Origin: Massilia sp. ST3
Lineage (GTDB): Bacteria; Pseudomonadota; Gammaproteobacteria; Burkholderiales; Burkholderiaceae_D
NCBI RefSeq assembly: GCF_018119405.1
Contig: NZ_JAGPWC010000012.1
Location: 1-64,000 of the forward strand
DNA length: 64,000 nucleotides
Direction of reading: 5' to 3'
Positions 1-9,046 of this stretch are shown piece after piece. Position 1 is the stretch's first letter. Each line of letters opens with the position of its first letter. Below the pieces are notes generated by a model. That model ran no database searches. It was not told the origin of the DNA and worked only from the letters and a program-made list of their open reading frames with translations. The position numbers were made by a program, and so were the translations under genes.

Positions 1-24
1 TTTTATTTGAAACCTTGATTCGGC

Positions 25-54
25 TTTTTTTGGGGGGGGGGGGGCCCCCCCCCC
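25..54. other. Homopolymer block T7-G13-C10
   Basis: Seven T, thirteen G and ten C follow each other without interruption. The G and C runs are self-complementary and lie where the left hairpin of the adjoining REPIN-like repeat should be, judging from the two other copies in this window. This is either extreme slippage in a hairpin or a low-quality contig end. It should not be taken as reliable sequence. Confidence 0.8.
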
Positions 55-144
55 ACGCGGTGATGGTTGGCAGCAAGATCATCCGGTGCGATATCGGAGC
101 CCGAAAAGATCACCGCGTCGGCGGCGAAGCCGCCGACCCTACGG
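32..144. repeat. REPIN-like palindromic repeat, copy 1 (left arm abnormal)
   Basis: The inner part (ACGCGGTGAT ... GATCACCGCGT) and the right-hand hairpin (GTCGGCGGC, loop GAA, GCCGCCGAC, then CCTACGG) match the organisation of the copies near 39.1 kb and 48.6 kb. The left hairpin is replaced by the G13/C10 block. No gene is visible between position 1 and the mqsA-like start, so the whole upstream stretch is repeat plus a short leader. Confidence 0.7.
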
Positions 145-204
145 TCCGCGCCGGATTCGTCGGCTTTGGTAGGATTCGGCTAGAACTTCGAAGGAGAACC
201 CGAC

Positions 205-597
205 ATGCTGAAATGCCCGAACTGCGGCGTATCGCCCCTGGTGCACGCGACGCGGGACATGGTCTATACCTACAAGGGAAAGAGCACCATGATCCCGGAC
301 GTGATCGCGGACTACTGCTCGGGATGCCGCGAGGTGGTCTGCACCCGCGGCGAGGAAGAGCATTACGGCGAATTGATCCGCGCCTTCCGCAAGCAGGTCG
401 ACCTGGAAGCGGGTCAGGACATCCGCAACCTGCGCAAGAAGCTGGGCCTGACCCAGCAGAAGGCCGACGAACTGTTCGCCGACGGGCCGGGCGAGTTCTC
501 GCGCCTTGAGAGCGGGCAGGCGGATGCACCGGCGGCGCTGCTCAAGCTGCTGCGGCTGGTGGGCCGGCATCCGCACTTGCTGGACGAGGTGCGCTAG
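205..597 (+). CDS. MqsA-like antitoxin/regulator without an adjacent mqsR
   Basis: A 130-residue protein, the same size as E. coli MqsA. The N-terminal zinc domain has two CxxC pairs (Cys4/Cys7 and Cys38/Cys41), which match the known zinc ligands with a one-residue shift. The C-terminal half is an XRE-type helix-turn-helix (LGLTQQKADELF ... FSRLESG) that would bind DNA as a dimer. An AAGGAG ribosome-binding site lies seven bases before the ATG. In E. coli the MqsR toxin gene lies immediately upstream in the same operon; here that position holds only a repeat, so no partner toxin is visible. Of the two operator-reading residues reported for E. coli MqsA (Asn97, Arg101), the Arg is kept in FSR but the Asn position reads Gly. 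It may now be a solitary regulator. Its 3' end converges on lpxH with 9 bp between them. Confidence 0.82.
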   Translation: MLKCPNCGVSPLVHATRDMVYTYKGKSTMIPDVIADYCSGCREVVCTRGEEEHYGELIRAFRKQVDLEAGQDIRNLRKKLGLTQQKADELFADGPGEFSRLESGQADAPAALLKLLRLVGRHPHLLDEVR

Positions 598-606
598 GAA
601 GAGGGC

Positions 607-1371
607 TTACAGCTCGGACAATTCGTGGCGCGTGATGGCCCCGTCCGCATCCAGCGCGATCCAGCCGCCGCGCGCCGGCTCGGCGTCCAGCTCCCAGTCC
701 GGCAGCACGTAGCGCAGCCTGCCGTCCGTCTCGTGGACGGCGGGGCGGTGGGTATGGCCGTGGATGATCACCGACGCCTCGGCCTGCGCGAACAAGTCCT
801 GCACCGCGTCAGGCGTGACATCCATGATCTCGTAGGACTTGCCCGCATGCGCCTCGCGGCTGCCTTCGCGCAGGCCCGCGATGATGGCCTTGCGCTGGGC
901 CAGCGGCATGTCCAGGAACTGGCGCTGCCAGGCCGGATCGCGCACCTGGGCGCGGAAGGCCATGTACCTGGTGTCGAGGGTGCACTGGGCGTCGCCGTGC
1001 ACCAGGGCGATGCGGCGACCGCCGGCCTCGATCAGGTGGGGCTCCTGCGCCAGCGTCAAGCCTGCTGCCTCCGCGAAGCCGCTGCCGACCAGGAAGTCCC
1101 GGTTGCCGGCCAGCCAATAGACGGTCACGCCCGCATCCGACACGGCGCGGATGGCGGCAATCACTTGCTGGTGGAAAGGCGCGGCGAGATCGTCGTCGCC
1201 GGCCCAGTATTCGAAGATGTCGCCGAGCAGGTAGAGCCGCTCGGCGCGCAGCGCCGGCCCGGCCATGAAGCGGTAGAAGGCTTCGGCCGTGCGCCGGTGC
1301 GATTCCTGCAGGTGCAGGTCGGAGATGAACAGCGCGCGCAGTGCTGCCGTCGGGCGCGCGGGCATTGTCAT
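607..1371 (-). CDS. lpxH: UDP-2,3-diacylglucosamine diphosphatase LpxH
   Basis: LpxH hydrolyses UDP-2,3-diacylglucosamine to lipid X and UMP at the cytoplasmic face of the inner membrane, an early step of lipid A synthesis. The 254-residue protein has the calcineurin-like metallophosphoesterase signature: SDLH near residues 17-20, GDIFEYW, GNRDF and the C-terminal GHTHRP. The E. coli enzyme is about 240 residues. An open frame continues upstream, but that extension (rich in Ser, Arg and Thr) is an out-of-frame copy of ppiB sequence, so I start at the ATG 40 bp after the ppiB stop; a second in-frame ATG lies two codons later. It sits downstream of ppiB on the same strand and is probably co-transcribed, an order common in betaproteobacteria. 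Confidence 0.93.
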   Translation of the reverse strand: MTMPARPTAALRALFISDLHLQESHRRTAEAFYRFMAGPALRAERLYLLGDIFEYWAGDDDLAAPFHQQVIAAIRAVSDAGVTVYWLAGNRDFLVGSGFAEAAGLTLAQEPHLIEAGGRRIALVHGDAQCTLDTRYMAFRAQVRDPAWQRQFLDMPLAQRKAIIAGLREGSREAHAGKSYEIMDVTPDAVQDLFAQAEASVIIHGHTHRPAVHETDGRLRYVLPDWELDAEPARGGWIALDADGAITRHELSEL

Positions 1372-1411
1372 GAGATCGACGGGTGCAGCATGTGCCGGCG
1401 CGCTCCCGTGC

Positions 1412-1903
1412 TTAGACGACTTCGACTTTTTCGATGACGACCGGGTCGACCGGCACGTCCGAGTGCATGCCGCTGCGGGTGGTCTTGACGTTGTTGATCG
1501 CGTCGACGATGTCCTGGCCCGAGGTGACCTTGCCGAACACGGCATAGCCCCAGCCGTCCTGGCCCGGGTAGTTCAGGAAGGCGTTGTCCTTGGTGTTGAT
1601 GAAGAACTGGGCCGATGCCGAGTGCGGCGCCGAGGTGCGGGCCATGGCGATGGTGTACTTGTCGTTCTTCAGGCCGTTCTTGGCTTCGTTCTCGACGGTG
1701 GCGTCGGTGCTCTTCTGCTTCATGCCCGGTTCGAAGCCGCCGCCCTGGATCATGAAGTCCTTGATCACACGGTGGAAGATGGTGTTGGTGAAGTGGCCCT
1801 TGTTCACGTAGTCCAGGAAATTGGCAACCGTCTTCGGCGCTTTCTCGGCGTCCAGTTCGATGGTGATGTTGCCCTTGTTCGTGGTCATGAGTAAGGTGGT
1901 CAT
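1412..1903 (-). CDS. ppiB: Cytoplasmic peptidyl-prolyl cis-trans isomerase B (cyclophilin)
   Basis: A 163-residue cyclophilin with no signal peptide, so it should act in the cytoplasm and catalyse X-Pro isomerisation during folding. Core motifs are intact: FHRVI with the catalytic Arg, IQGGG, the QFFINT strand, and GYAVFGKV. Length matches E. coli PpiB. An AGGA sequence precedes the ATG by a good distance. It lies between the exported paralogue ppiA (45 bp upstream) and lpxH, all on the minus strand; the two cyclophilins are clearly a tandem duplication. Confidence 0.95.
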   Translation of the reverse strand: MTTLLMTTNKGNITIELDAEKAPKTVANFLDYVNKGHFTNTIFHRVIKDFMIQGGGFEPGMKQKSTDATVENEAKNGLKNDKYTIAMARTSAPHSASAQFFINTKDNAFLNYPGQDGWGYAVFGKVTSGQDIVDAINNVKTTRSGMHSDVPVDPVVIEKVEVV

Positions 1904-1948
1904 GGGAGTGTCCTGTGAGTTGGTTATTGTTGAAGTGTTCAGCGGGCG

Positions 1949-2557
1949 CTATTTTACAAGCTTGTTGCCCTTGAGGAGGGTGGCGGATTGAATGAAGATC
2001 GGCGTGACCGGCACGTTTTCCATCCCGCGCACGTCGTCCACGACGACCGCCTTGATCTTGTCGACCACTTCCTGGCCCTTCACGACCTTGCCGAACACGG
2101 TGTAGCCCGAGCCGTTCACGTTCGGGAAATCGATGCCGGAATTGTCGGCCACGTTGATGAAGAACTGCGAGGTGGCGCTGTCCGGATGGTTCTCGCGCGC
2201 CATCGAAATCGTGTACGGCTGGTTCGACAAGCCGTTGTCCGACTCGTTCTTGACCGGCTTGAGGGTCTTGCGTCCTTCGAACTTCTCGTTCATGCCGCCG
2301 CCCTGGATCATGAAGCCGTCGATCACGCGGTGGAAGATCGTGCCCTTGTAGAATCCGGACTTCACATAGGCCAGGAAATTGGCGACGTTCTTGGGCGCTT
2401 TTTCCTGGTCGAGCTCGACGACGATCTCGCCCATGCTGGTCTTGATCGAGACCTGGGGCAGGTCGGCGGCCAGGGCCGCGCCGCTCAGAAGCAAGGCGCC
2501 TGCGGCGGCCGCGAGGCGGGTCAGGAGGGAACGGCGGGTCAAGCTGGGCATGGGCAT
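1949..2557 (-). CDS. ppiA: Exported peptidyl-prolyl cis-trans isomerase A (cyclophilin)
   Basis: A 202-residue cyclophilin with an N-terminal export signal: two early arginines, a hydrophobic Ala/Leu stretch and an AALAA cleavage region around residue 31. It should fold proteins in the periplasm. Catalytic motifs FHRVI, IQGGG and SQFFINV are present. The frame stays open far upstream, but the ATG chosen here has a strong AGAGGAGG site seven bases before it and produces a proper signal peptide, so the longer version is rejected. Divergent from cysS; the 250 bp between them must hold both promoters. Confidence 0.93.
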   Translation of the reverse strand: MPMPSLTRRSLLTRLAAAAGALLLSGAALAADLPQVSIKTSMGEIVVELDQEKAPKNVANFLAYVKSGFYKGTIFHRVIDGFMIQGGGMNEKFEGRKTLKPVKNESDNGLSNQPYTISMARENHPDSATSQFFINVADNSGIDFPNVNGSGYTVFGKVVKGQEVVDKIKAVVVDDVRGMENVPVTPIFIQSATLLKGNKLVK

Positions 2558-2650
2558 CAGGCCTCCTCTGGTGGACATGGCGCAAGGCGCTGTCAAGGGT
2601 TTCGCTGAAAATAAAGCTGGACCATATGCGGCCAGACAGGATTTTATCAA

Positions 2651-2659
2651 TGCTATACT
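2651..2659 (+). promoter_or_regulatory. Possible extended -10 promoter for cysS
   Basis: TGCTATACT reads as an extended -10 element (TGn followed by TATACT, five of six to consensus). There is no good -35 hexamer at the usual distance, which extended -10 promoters tolerate. It would leave a leader of about 140 bases before cysS. Confidence 0.35.
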
Positions 2660-2808
2660 TTGCGCAGAACGACCCATTCTATCAAATAAGAACAACACCG
2701 AGGACACAGACGCACCCGACGCAGGCTCCGCCCGGCGGCACCGCGCATTGAGCGCTTCCGCCCGGCTTTTGCATTGCCGGTCCGTCCACCTCTCCGATAC
2801 GGTATTCA

Positions 2809-4203
2809 ATGAGCCAACTCAAGATTTACAACACGCTCGCGCGTGACAAGCAGGTTTTCGTGCCCAAGGTCGCAGGCAAGGTCGGCATGTATGTGTGCGG
2901 CATGACCATCTACGATTACTGCCATGTGGGCCACGCGCGGATGATGATGGCTTTCGACGTCGTATACCGCTGGCTGCGGGCTTCCGGCTACGAGGTCAAC
3001 TATGTTCGCAACATCACTGACATCGATGACAAGATCATCAAGCGCGCCGTCGAGAACAAGGAAACCATTGGCTCCCTGACCGCGCGCTTCGAGAAGTACA
3101 TGGACGAGGACACGGCCGCGCTGGGCATCCTGCCGCCGACCGTGGTGCCGCACGCCACCGCCTACGTGCCGCAGATGCTGGACATCATCGACAAGCTCGA
3201 GCAGAAGGGCCTGGCCTACAAGAGCGAGGACGGCGACGTCAACTACGCCGTGCGCGGCTTCGAAGGCTACGGCAAGCTGTCCGGCAAGTCGCTCGACGAC
3301 CTGCGCGCCGGCGAGCGCGTGGACGTCAGCAGCACCAAGCGCGACCCGCTCGACTTCGTGCTGTGGAAGGCCGGCAAGGAATCCGAGCCCGACGAAGCCA
3401 AGTGGGACTCGAAATGGGGCAAGGGCCGTCCGGGCTGGCACATCGAGTGCTCGGCCATGTCCTGCGCGACCCTGGGCGAACACTTCGACATCCACGGCGG
3501 CGGCGCCGACCTGCAGTTCCCCCATCACGAGAACGAGATCGCCCAGTCCGAAGGCGCCTTCGGCGGCCCGATGGTCAACTACTGGATCCACAACGGCTTC
3601 GTGCGCGTCGATAACGAGAAGATGTCCAAATCGCTGGGCAACTTCTTCACCATCCGCGACGTGCTCAAGAAATACGACGCCGAAGTGGTGCGCTTCTTCA
3701 TCCTGCGCGCCCACTACCGCAGCCCGCTGAACTATTCCGACGTCCACATCGACGACGCCAAGGGCGCCCTGAGCCGCCTGTACACGGCGCTGTCCGACAT
3801 CGACCTGGGAAGCGAAGCCCTGACCGTGAACTGGGACGATGAACACGCCAAGCGCTTCCGCGAAGCCATGGACGACGACTTCAACACCCCGCTGGCGGTG
3901 GCCGAGCTGTTCGACCTCGCGAGCGAAGTCAACCGCACCAAATCGGTCGACGCTGCGCGCCAGCTGAAAGCCCTGGCCGGCGTGCTGGGCCTGCTCGAGC
4001 GCTCGCCCCAGGCTTTCCTGCAATCCGGCGGCCAGGAAGAGGGCGGCATGGATGAAGCTGCGATCCTGGACGCCATCGCCCGCCGCGCCGACGCCAAGAA
4101 GGCGCGCAACTTTGCCGAAGCGGACAAGATCCGCGCCGAACTGACTGCTGCCGGGATCGTCCTGGAAGACAAGCCGGACGGAACGGGCTGGCGCCGCGCG
4201 TAA
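2809..4203 (+). CDS. cysS: Cysteine--tRNA ligase
   Basis: Charges tRNA-Cys with cysteine using ATP in the cytoplasm. The 464-residue length fits the bacterial enzyme (E. coli 461). The class I signatures are clear: HVGH at residues 39-42, with the zinc ligand Cys30 just before, and KMSKS at 271-275 for ATP binding. The mid-protein segment [10 protein letters not shown] carries a further zinc-ligand Cys. The C-terminal helical anticodon-binding region is complete. It heads a run with the DNA glycosylase, accA, tilS and lysC, and its TAA overlaps the next ATG by one base. Confidence 0.97.
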   Translation: MSQLKIYNTLARDKQVFVPKVAGKVGMYVCGMTIYDYCHVGHARMMMAFDVVYRWLRASGYEVNYVRNITDIDDKIIKRAVENKETIGSLTARFEKYMDEDTAALGILPPTVVPHATAYVPQMLDIIDKLEQKGLAYKSEDGDVNYAVRGFEGYGKLSGKSLDDLRAGERVDVSSTKRDPLDFVLWKAGKESEPDEAKWDSKWGKGRPGWHIECSAMSCATLGEHFDIHGGGADLQFPHHENEIAQSEGAFGGPMVNYWIHNGFVRVDNEKMSKSLGNFFTIRDVLKKYDAEVVRFFILRAHYRSPLNYSDVHIDDAKGALSRLYTALSDIDLGSEALTVNWDDEHAKRFREAMDDDFNTPLAVAELFDLASEVNRTKSVDAARQLKALAGVLGLLERSPQAFLQSGGQEEGGMDEAAILDAIARRADAKKARNFAEADKIRAELTAAGIVLEDKPDGTGWRRA

Positions 4204-4913
4204 TGGCAGCGAACAAGGACAAGGCGGGCGCGGCGACGCCAGGGGCATCTGTTGCCGACCAGGGGTCAGCAAATTCCGACATGCTGTCGGTGCCCGCCTA
4301 CTGGGCCGAGGCCAAGCTGGAACTGATGCAGCGCGACCGCATCATGAACAAGCTGATCCCCCAGTTCGGCGACCTGCATTTGCGCGGCCATCCCGATCCC
4401 TTCACCACCCTCGCGCGCTCGATCGTGGGCCAGCAGGTGACGCCCAAGGCCGCCGACGCGGCCTGGGACAAGCTGCTCGCCCTGTGTCCGAAACTGGCCC
4501 CCAGCCAGGTGATCAAGGTCGGCGCCGCCCAGCTGGCCGGCTGCGGCCTGTCCAAGCGCAAGACCGAATACATCCTCGACCTGGCCGACCATTTCAAGGC
4601 CAGGCGGGTCCACGCCGACCTGTGGTCCCAGATGGATGACGAGGCCGTCATCGCCGAGCTGGTCCAGATCCGGGGCATTACGCGCTGGACAGCGGAGATG
4701 TTTTTGATATTTAATCTGCTCCGGCCGAACGTCCTGCCCCTGGACGACCCCGGCCTGATCCAGGGCATCAGCCAGAATTATTTCTCGGGCGAACCAGTGT
4801 CGCGCAGTGATGCGCGCGAGGTATCGGCCAATTGGGAGCCCTGGCGGACAGTTGCTACTTGGTATTTATGGCGCAGCCTGGACCCGATAGCGGCGTCCGG
4901 TACGGTAAAATAA
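4203..4913 (+). CDS. HhH-GPD DNA-3-methyladenine glycosylase (AlkA-type)
   Basis: A base-excision repair glycosylase that would remove alkylated purines such as 3-methyladenine. The HhH-GPD fold is recognisable: SIVGQQVT near residue 75, the hairpin region IRGITRWTAEMFLIF around 160-175, and the catalytic Asp in LPLDDPGL just after. There is no iron-sulphur cluster motif at the C-terminus, which separates it from the Nth/MutY groups. At 236 residues it is shorter than E. coli AlkA and lacks the extra N-terminal domain. The first 30 residues are low-complexity, and a second possible start (Met27) would trim them. Translation is coupled to cysS by a one-base overlap. Confidence 0.88.
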   Translation: MAANKDKAGAATPGASVADQGSANSDMLSVPAYWAEAKLELMQRDRIMNKLIPQFGDLHLRGHPDPFTTLARSIVGQQVTPKAADAAWDKLLALCPKLAPSQVIKVGAAQLAGCGLSKRKTEYILDLADHFKARRVHADLWSQMDDEAVIAELVQIRGITRWTAEMFLIFNLLRPNVLPLDDPGLIQGISQNYFSGEPVSRSDAREVSANWEPWRTVATWYLWRSLDPIAASGTVK

Positions 4914-4971
4914 CGCCCTGACGCGCCGCGCGCACGGAAACGCAGCGGCCACGAAATAATCCGGAGGTACA

Positions 4972-5949
4972 ATGACTAAAACAACTTTCCTCAATTTTGA
5001 GCAGCCGATCGCCGAGCTGGATTCCAAGATTGAAGAGCTGCGGTTCGTGCAGGACGATTCCGCCGTCGACATCTCCGAAGAGATCGACCGCCTGGCCAAG
5101 AAGAGCCAGCAACTGACCAAAGACATCTACGCCAAGCTGACTCCCTGGCAGGTTTCCCAGATCGCGCGCCACCCTCAGCGTCCGTACACCATGGACTATG
5201 TGAACGCGATCTTCACCGACTTCCACGAACTGCACGGCGACCGCACCTTCGCCGACGACCAGTCGATCGTGGGCGGCCTGGCCCGCTTCAATGGCCAGCC
5301 CTGCATGGTGATCGGCCACCAGAAGGGCCGCGACACCAAGGAGCGCGCGATGCGCAACTTCGGCATGCCGCGTCCTGAAGGCTACCGCAAGGCCATGCGC
5401 CTGATGAAGCTGGCCGAGAAATTCGGTCTGCCGATCTTCACCTTCGTCGACACCCCGGGCGCGTTCCCGGGCATCGACGCCGAAGAGCGTGGCCAGTCGG
5501 AAGCGATCGGCCACAACCTGTACGTCATGGCCGAGCTGAAAGTGCCGCTGATCGCCACCATCATCGGCGAAGGCGGCTCGGGCGGCGCGCTGGCGATCGC
5601 CGTCGGCGACGCAGTGCTGATGCTGCAGTACTCGACCTATTCGGTGATCTCGCCGGAAGGCTGCGCCTCGATCCTGTGGAAGACCTCGGAACGCGCCTCG
5701 GACGCGGCCGACGCCCTGGGCCTGACCGCGCACCGCCTCAAGGCCATCGGCCTGATCGACAAGATCGTCAACGAACCGCTGGGCGGCGCCCACCGCGACC
5801 CGGCCCAGATGGCCCAGCTGCTCAAGCGCGCCCTGGCCGACACCCTGCGCCAGTTCCAGGGCATGAAGACCAAGGACCTGCTTGAAGCCCGTCACGAAAA
5901 GCTGATGGCCTACGGCAAGTTCAAGGAAACGCTGCCGCGCGAAGAGTGA
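4972..5949 (+). CDS. accA: Acetyl-CoA carboxylase carboxyltransferase subunit alpha
   Basis: The alpha half of the carboxyltransferase that moves carboxyl from biotin to acetyl-CoA, giving malonyl-CoA for fatty acid synthesis; it works with AccD, which is not in this window. The 325-residue protein has the crotonase-like core, including the [15 protein letters not shown] oxyanion-hole segment and [10 protein letters not shown]. Length is close to E. coli AccA (319). A GGAGG site sits seven bases before the ATG. The final codons overlap the GTG start of tilS. Confidence 0.97.
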   Translation: MTKTTFLNFEQPIAELDSKIEELRFVQDDSAVDISEEIDRLAKKSQQLTKDIYAKLTPWQVSQIARHPQRPYTMDYVNAIFTDFHELHGDRTFADDQSIVGGLARFNGQPCMVIGHQKGRDTKERAMRNFGMPRPEGYRKAMRLMKLAEKFGLPIFTFVDTPGAFPGIDAEERGQSEAIGHNLYVMAELKVPLIATIIGEGGSGGALAIAVGDAVLMLQYSTYSVISPEGCASILWKTSERASDAADALGLTAHRLKAIGLIDKIVNEPLGGAHRDPAQMAQLLKRALADTLRQFQGMKTKDLLEARHEKLMAYGKFKETLPREE

Positions 5950-7361
5950 GCCGTTCCAAGACCGCTGCCGGCGCCTTGCCGGCGGCTTTTGCGCAGGCGA
6001 TAGAAGGCCTGCGCGCGCAGTACCCCTTTGCTTCCCTGGCTGTTGCCCTCAGCGGCGGACTCGACTCCATGGTCCTGCTGCGCCTTGCCCATGCGTGGGC
6101 GAAGGAAGAGGGCGTCGCCATCCACGCCTTCCATGTCCATCACGGGCTCAGCCCGAACGCCGACGCCTGGCTCGCCCATTGCGAGCGTGCCTGTGGCGAG
6201 CTCGGCATCGCTTTCGATGTTCGCCGCGTCAGCATCCCGAAGGATAAATCCGGCGTCGAGGCGGCCGCGCGCCGCCTGCGCTATGCGGCGCTGGGCGAGC
6301 TGTGCCGGGCGCACGGCGCCGGCGTCCTGCTGACCGCCCACCACCTCGACGACCAGGCCGAGACCGTGCTGCTGCAGTTGCTGCGCGGTTCAGGCCCGGC
6401 CGGCCTGTCGGGCATGGACACCGCCAACCGCGCGCCCGGCCTGCTCGGCAGCGAGGAGCTCGTGATGGGGCGTCCGCTGCTGGCACAATCGCGCGCGGCG
6501 CTCGAAGCCTGGGCGGAGGGCCAGGGCGTCGCCTGGGTCGAGGACGAATCGAACGAAGATCCGCGCTACGCCCGCAATGCCCTGCGCCACGGGGTCATGC
6601 CGGCGCTGGCATCGAGCTTTCCGGGCTTCCAGGAACGCATCGCCCGCAGCGCCGCGCACGCGGCCTCGGCCCAGCGCCTGCTCGACGAGCTGGCCGAACA
6701 GGACCTGGCGGCCAGCCTCGACGGCGACGCACTCGACCTGGCGCGCCTCAAAGGGCTGAGCCGGGACCGCATCCACAATCTGCTGCGCCACCTGTTCACG
6801 GTGCGCGGCCTGGCCATGCCCTCGACCGCCTGGCTGGGCGAGATGGTGGCCCAGCTCTTGTGCGCGCGCGAAGACGCCCAGCTCAAGGTGACCCATCCGG
6901 GCTGTCACATCCGCCGCCACCGCGGCAAGCTCCACATCACGCCGCGCCTGCCCGACCTGGAGGGCATGCGCGATCCGGACGACATCGGCGTGCTGCACCG
7001 TGCGGGCGCGACCTTCCGCTGGGACGGCAGCGCGGCGACCGCCTTCCCGGCCTACGGCGGCGTGCTCCATATCGAGCCTGCCGCGCAGGGCTTCGACGCC
7101 GCCTGGCTGCGCAGCCAGGAACTGACGATCGACTTCCGCCAGGGAGGCGAGCGCCTCAAGCCGGCCGTCAACCGCCCCACCCGCAGCCTCAAGGCCCACT
7201 TCCAGCACCTGGGCGTGCCGGCCTGGGAGCGCGAGCGCCTGCCCGTGGTCAAGCGCGGACTGGACCTGCTGTTCGCCGCCGGGATCGGCATGGACTGCAA
7301 GCATTTCGGCAGGGAAGGGGCGCAACTGGTCGCCCTGCGCTGGGAGCCGAGTCCCGCTTGA
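5946..7361 (+). CDS. tilS: tRNA(Ile)-lysidine synthetase
   Basis: TilS attaches lysine to C34 of tRNA-Ile(CAU), changing its decoding from AUG to AUA. The PP-loop ATPase motif SGGLDS is at residues 36-41, and [19 protein letters not shown] follows near 130-150. The C-terminal TilS substrate-binding domain is present, for a total of 471 residues. The start is a GTG that overlaps the accA TGA (GTGA), typical translational coupling. The accA-tilS pairing is common in proteobacteria. Confidence 0.95.
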   Translation: MSRSKTAAGALPAAFAQAIEGLRAQYPFASLAVALSGGLDSMVLLRLAHAWAKEEGVAIHAFHVHHGLSPNADAWLAHCERACGELGIAFDVRRVSIPKDKSGVEAAARRLRYAALGELCRAHGAGVLLTAHHLDDQAETVLLQLLRGSGPAGLSGMDTANRAPGLLGSEELVMGRPLLAQSRAALEAWAEGQGVAWVEDESNEDPRYARNALRHGVMPALASSFPGFQERIARSAAHAASAQRLLDELAEQDLAASLDGDALDLARLKGLSRDRIHNLLRHLFTVRGLAMPSTAWLGEMVAQLLCAREDAQLKVTHPGCHIRRHRGKLHITPRLPDLEGMRDPDDIGVLHRAGATFRWDGSAATAFPAYGGVLHIEPAAQGFDAAWLRSQELTIDFRQGGERLKPAVNRPTRSLKAHFQHLGVPAWERERLPVVKRGLDLLFAAGIGMDCKHFGREGAQLVALRWEPSPA

Positions 7362-7509
7362 ATTGTCTATGCAAGTTCTATGCGCAAAAGGTATTACTTT
7401 ATTTTCTTTTCGTATAGCTTTTGGCTTGCCCAGCCTTGTGATGACGCGTTGCAGCATGCTAGAGTAAAGGTCCCCTTTGATCTTTCTACAAGCTGGAACC
7501 CTTCCCGAT

Positions 7510-8757
7510 ATGGCTTTAATTGTCCACAAATATGGCGGAACGTCGATGGGCTCGACGGAACGCATCAAGAATGTCGCGGCCCGCGTGGCCAAGTGGCATG
7601 ACGCAGGTCACCAAATCGTTGTCGTTCCGTCCGCCATGTCGGGCGAAACCAACCGCCTGATTGGCCTGGCCAAGGAAATCATGGCGCAACCTGATCCGCG
7701 CGAACTGGACATGATTGCTTCGACCGGCGAACAGGTCTCGGTGGGCCTGCTGGCGATGGCGCTGCTGGCGATCGGCAAGGATGCGGTCTCGTACACCGGC
7801 TGGCAGGCGGGCATCCGCACCGACTCATCGTTCACCAAGGCGCGCATCCAGTCGATCGACGACACCCGCGTGCGTGCGGACCTGGCGGCGGGCAAGATCG
7901 TCATCATCACGGGTTTCCAGGGCATGGACGAGGACGGCAACATCTCGACCCTGGGCCGCGGCGGCTCGGACACCTCGGCGGTGGCGATCGCGGCCGCGCT
8001 GAAGGCGGACGAGTGCCTGATCTACACCGACGTGGACGGCGTCTACACGACCGACCCGCGCGTGGTGCACGAAGCGCGCCGCCTGCAGAAGATCACCTTC
8101 GAAGAAATGCTCGAGCTGGCCTCGCTGGGCTCGAAAGTGCTGCAAACCCGTTCGGTCGAATTCGCAGGCAACTACCAGGTGCCGACGCGCGTGCTGTCGT
8201 CGCTGACCGATCCCCTGATGGACCTGGCGGAGGAAGCCAGCTCCGGTACCCTGATTTCGTTTGAGGAAGAAAGCAACATGGAACAAGCCGTCATCTCCGG
8301 CATCGCCTTCAATCGCGATGAAGCAAAGATCACCGTCCTGGGCGTGCCGGACAAACCGGGCGTCGCCTTCCACATCCTGGGCCCGATCGCCGACGCCAAC
8401 ATCGAAGTCGACATGATCATACAGAACCAGTCGGTCGACGGTAAGACCGACTTCACCTTCACGGTCTCGCGCAACGACTACGTCAAGGCGATGCACGTGC
8501 TGGAAGGCCAGCAGGAAGCCCTGGGCGCGACCAAGGTGATCGGCGACGCCAAGGTGTCCAAGGTCTCGGCCGTGGGCGTGGGCATGCGCAGCCACGTCGG
8601 CGTGGCGTCGCAGATGTTCCGCACTCTGTCGGAAGAGGGCATCAACATCCTGATGATCTCGACCTCGGAAATCAAGATCTCGGTGCTGATCGACGAAAAG
8701 TACATGGAACTGGCGGTTCGTGCCCTCCATAAAGCTTTTAACCTCGAGCAAGCTTAA
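7510..8757 (+). CDS. lysC: Aspartate kinase (single-function, two ACT domains)
   Basis: Phosphorylates aspartate, the first step toward lysine, threonine, methionine and diaminopimelate. The 415-residue protein begins with VHKYGGTSMGS (Lys7 in the KYGG phosphate loop), has the GRGGSDTSAVA catalytic segment, and ends with two ACT domains (from about residue 265), where lysine and threonine would inhibit. The frame can be extended to a TTG 33 bases upstream, but the ATG gives the usual N-terminus. The 148 bp gap after tilS contains a weak TTGTGA-18-TAGAGT promoter candidate at 7436-7465, so lysC may have its own transcript. Confidence 0.95.
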   Translation: MALIVHKYGGTSMGSTERIKNVAARVAKWHDAGHQIVVVPSAMSGETNRLIGLAKEIMAQPDPRELDMIASTGEQVSVGLLAMALLAIGKDAVSYTGWQAGIRTDSSFTKARIQSIDDTRVRADLAAGKIVIITGFQGMDEDGNISTLGRGGSDTSAVAIAAALKADECLIYTDVDGVYTTDPRVVHEARRLQKITFEEMLELASLGSKVLQTRSVEFAGNYQVPTRVLSSLTDPLMDLAEEASSGTLISFEEESNMEQAVISGIAFNRDEAKITVLGVPDKPGVAFHILGPIADANIEVDMIIQNQSVDGKTDFTFTVSRNDYVKAMHVLEGQQEALGATKVIGDAKVSKVSAVGVGMRSHVGVASQMFRTLSEEGINILMISTSEIKISVLIDEKYMELAVRALHKAFNLEQA

Positions 8758-8786
8758 CAATTTTCAAAATTTTAGGGTGTGCGTCC

Positions 8787-8815
8787 TTGACGCACTGCGC
8801 GCCAGACCTTAAGAT
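8787..8815 (+). promoter_or_regulatory. Sigma-70 promoter for tRNA-Ser
   Basis: TTGACG and TAAGAT are separated by exactly 17 bp and lie about 40 bp before the tRNA. The -35 matches five of six consensus bases and the -10 four of six. The GCGT(G/C) bases just after the -10 suggest a GC-rich, stringent-type discriminator. Confidence 0.6.
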
Positions 8816-8853
8816 GCGTGCACTCAGCGCTGACTGACAAGTCGGAACTGATT

Positions 8854-8947
8854 GGAGGCGTGGCCGAGTGGCCGAAGGCACTTCCCTGCTAAGGAAGCAT
8901 ATGGGCTTAAACCTGTATCGTGGGTTCGAATCCCACCGCCTCCGCCA
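8854..8947 (+). tRNA. tRNA-Ser (anticodon GCU)
   Basis: A class II tRNA of 94 bases including an encoded CCA. The acceptor stem GGAGGCG pairs with CGCCTCC, the anticodon arm is CTTCCCT-GCT-AAGGAAG, a long variable arm follows, and the T arm reads GTGGG-TTCGAAT-CCCAC. Anticodon GCU reads AGC and AGU serine codons. Confidence 0.97.
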
Positions 8948-8962
8948 AGTTTCAGAGAAACA

Positions 8963-8986
8963 AGCGACCGCAAGGTCGCTTTTTTC
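8963..8986 (+). terminator. Rho-independent terminator after tRNA-Ser
   Basis: AGCGACC pairs with GGTCGCT around a GCAA loop and runs into a T tract (T7, then CTTTT). It lies 16 bases after the tRNA CCA end. Confidence 0.9.
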
Positions 8987-9046
8987 TTTTCCGCGGAGGA
9001 TCAGGCGAGCAGAGCGCCTGCGCGCTCTACACGAGATGTACCGAAG

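Noticed and set aside
2558-2809. N-terminal extension of ppiA by 84 codons
   Set aside because: It would bury the signal peptide; the inner ATG has a strong AGAGGAGG site.
7436-7465. Definite promoter call for lysC
   Set aside because: TTGTGA-18-TAGAGT is too weak to list on its own; mentioned only within the lysC entry.
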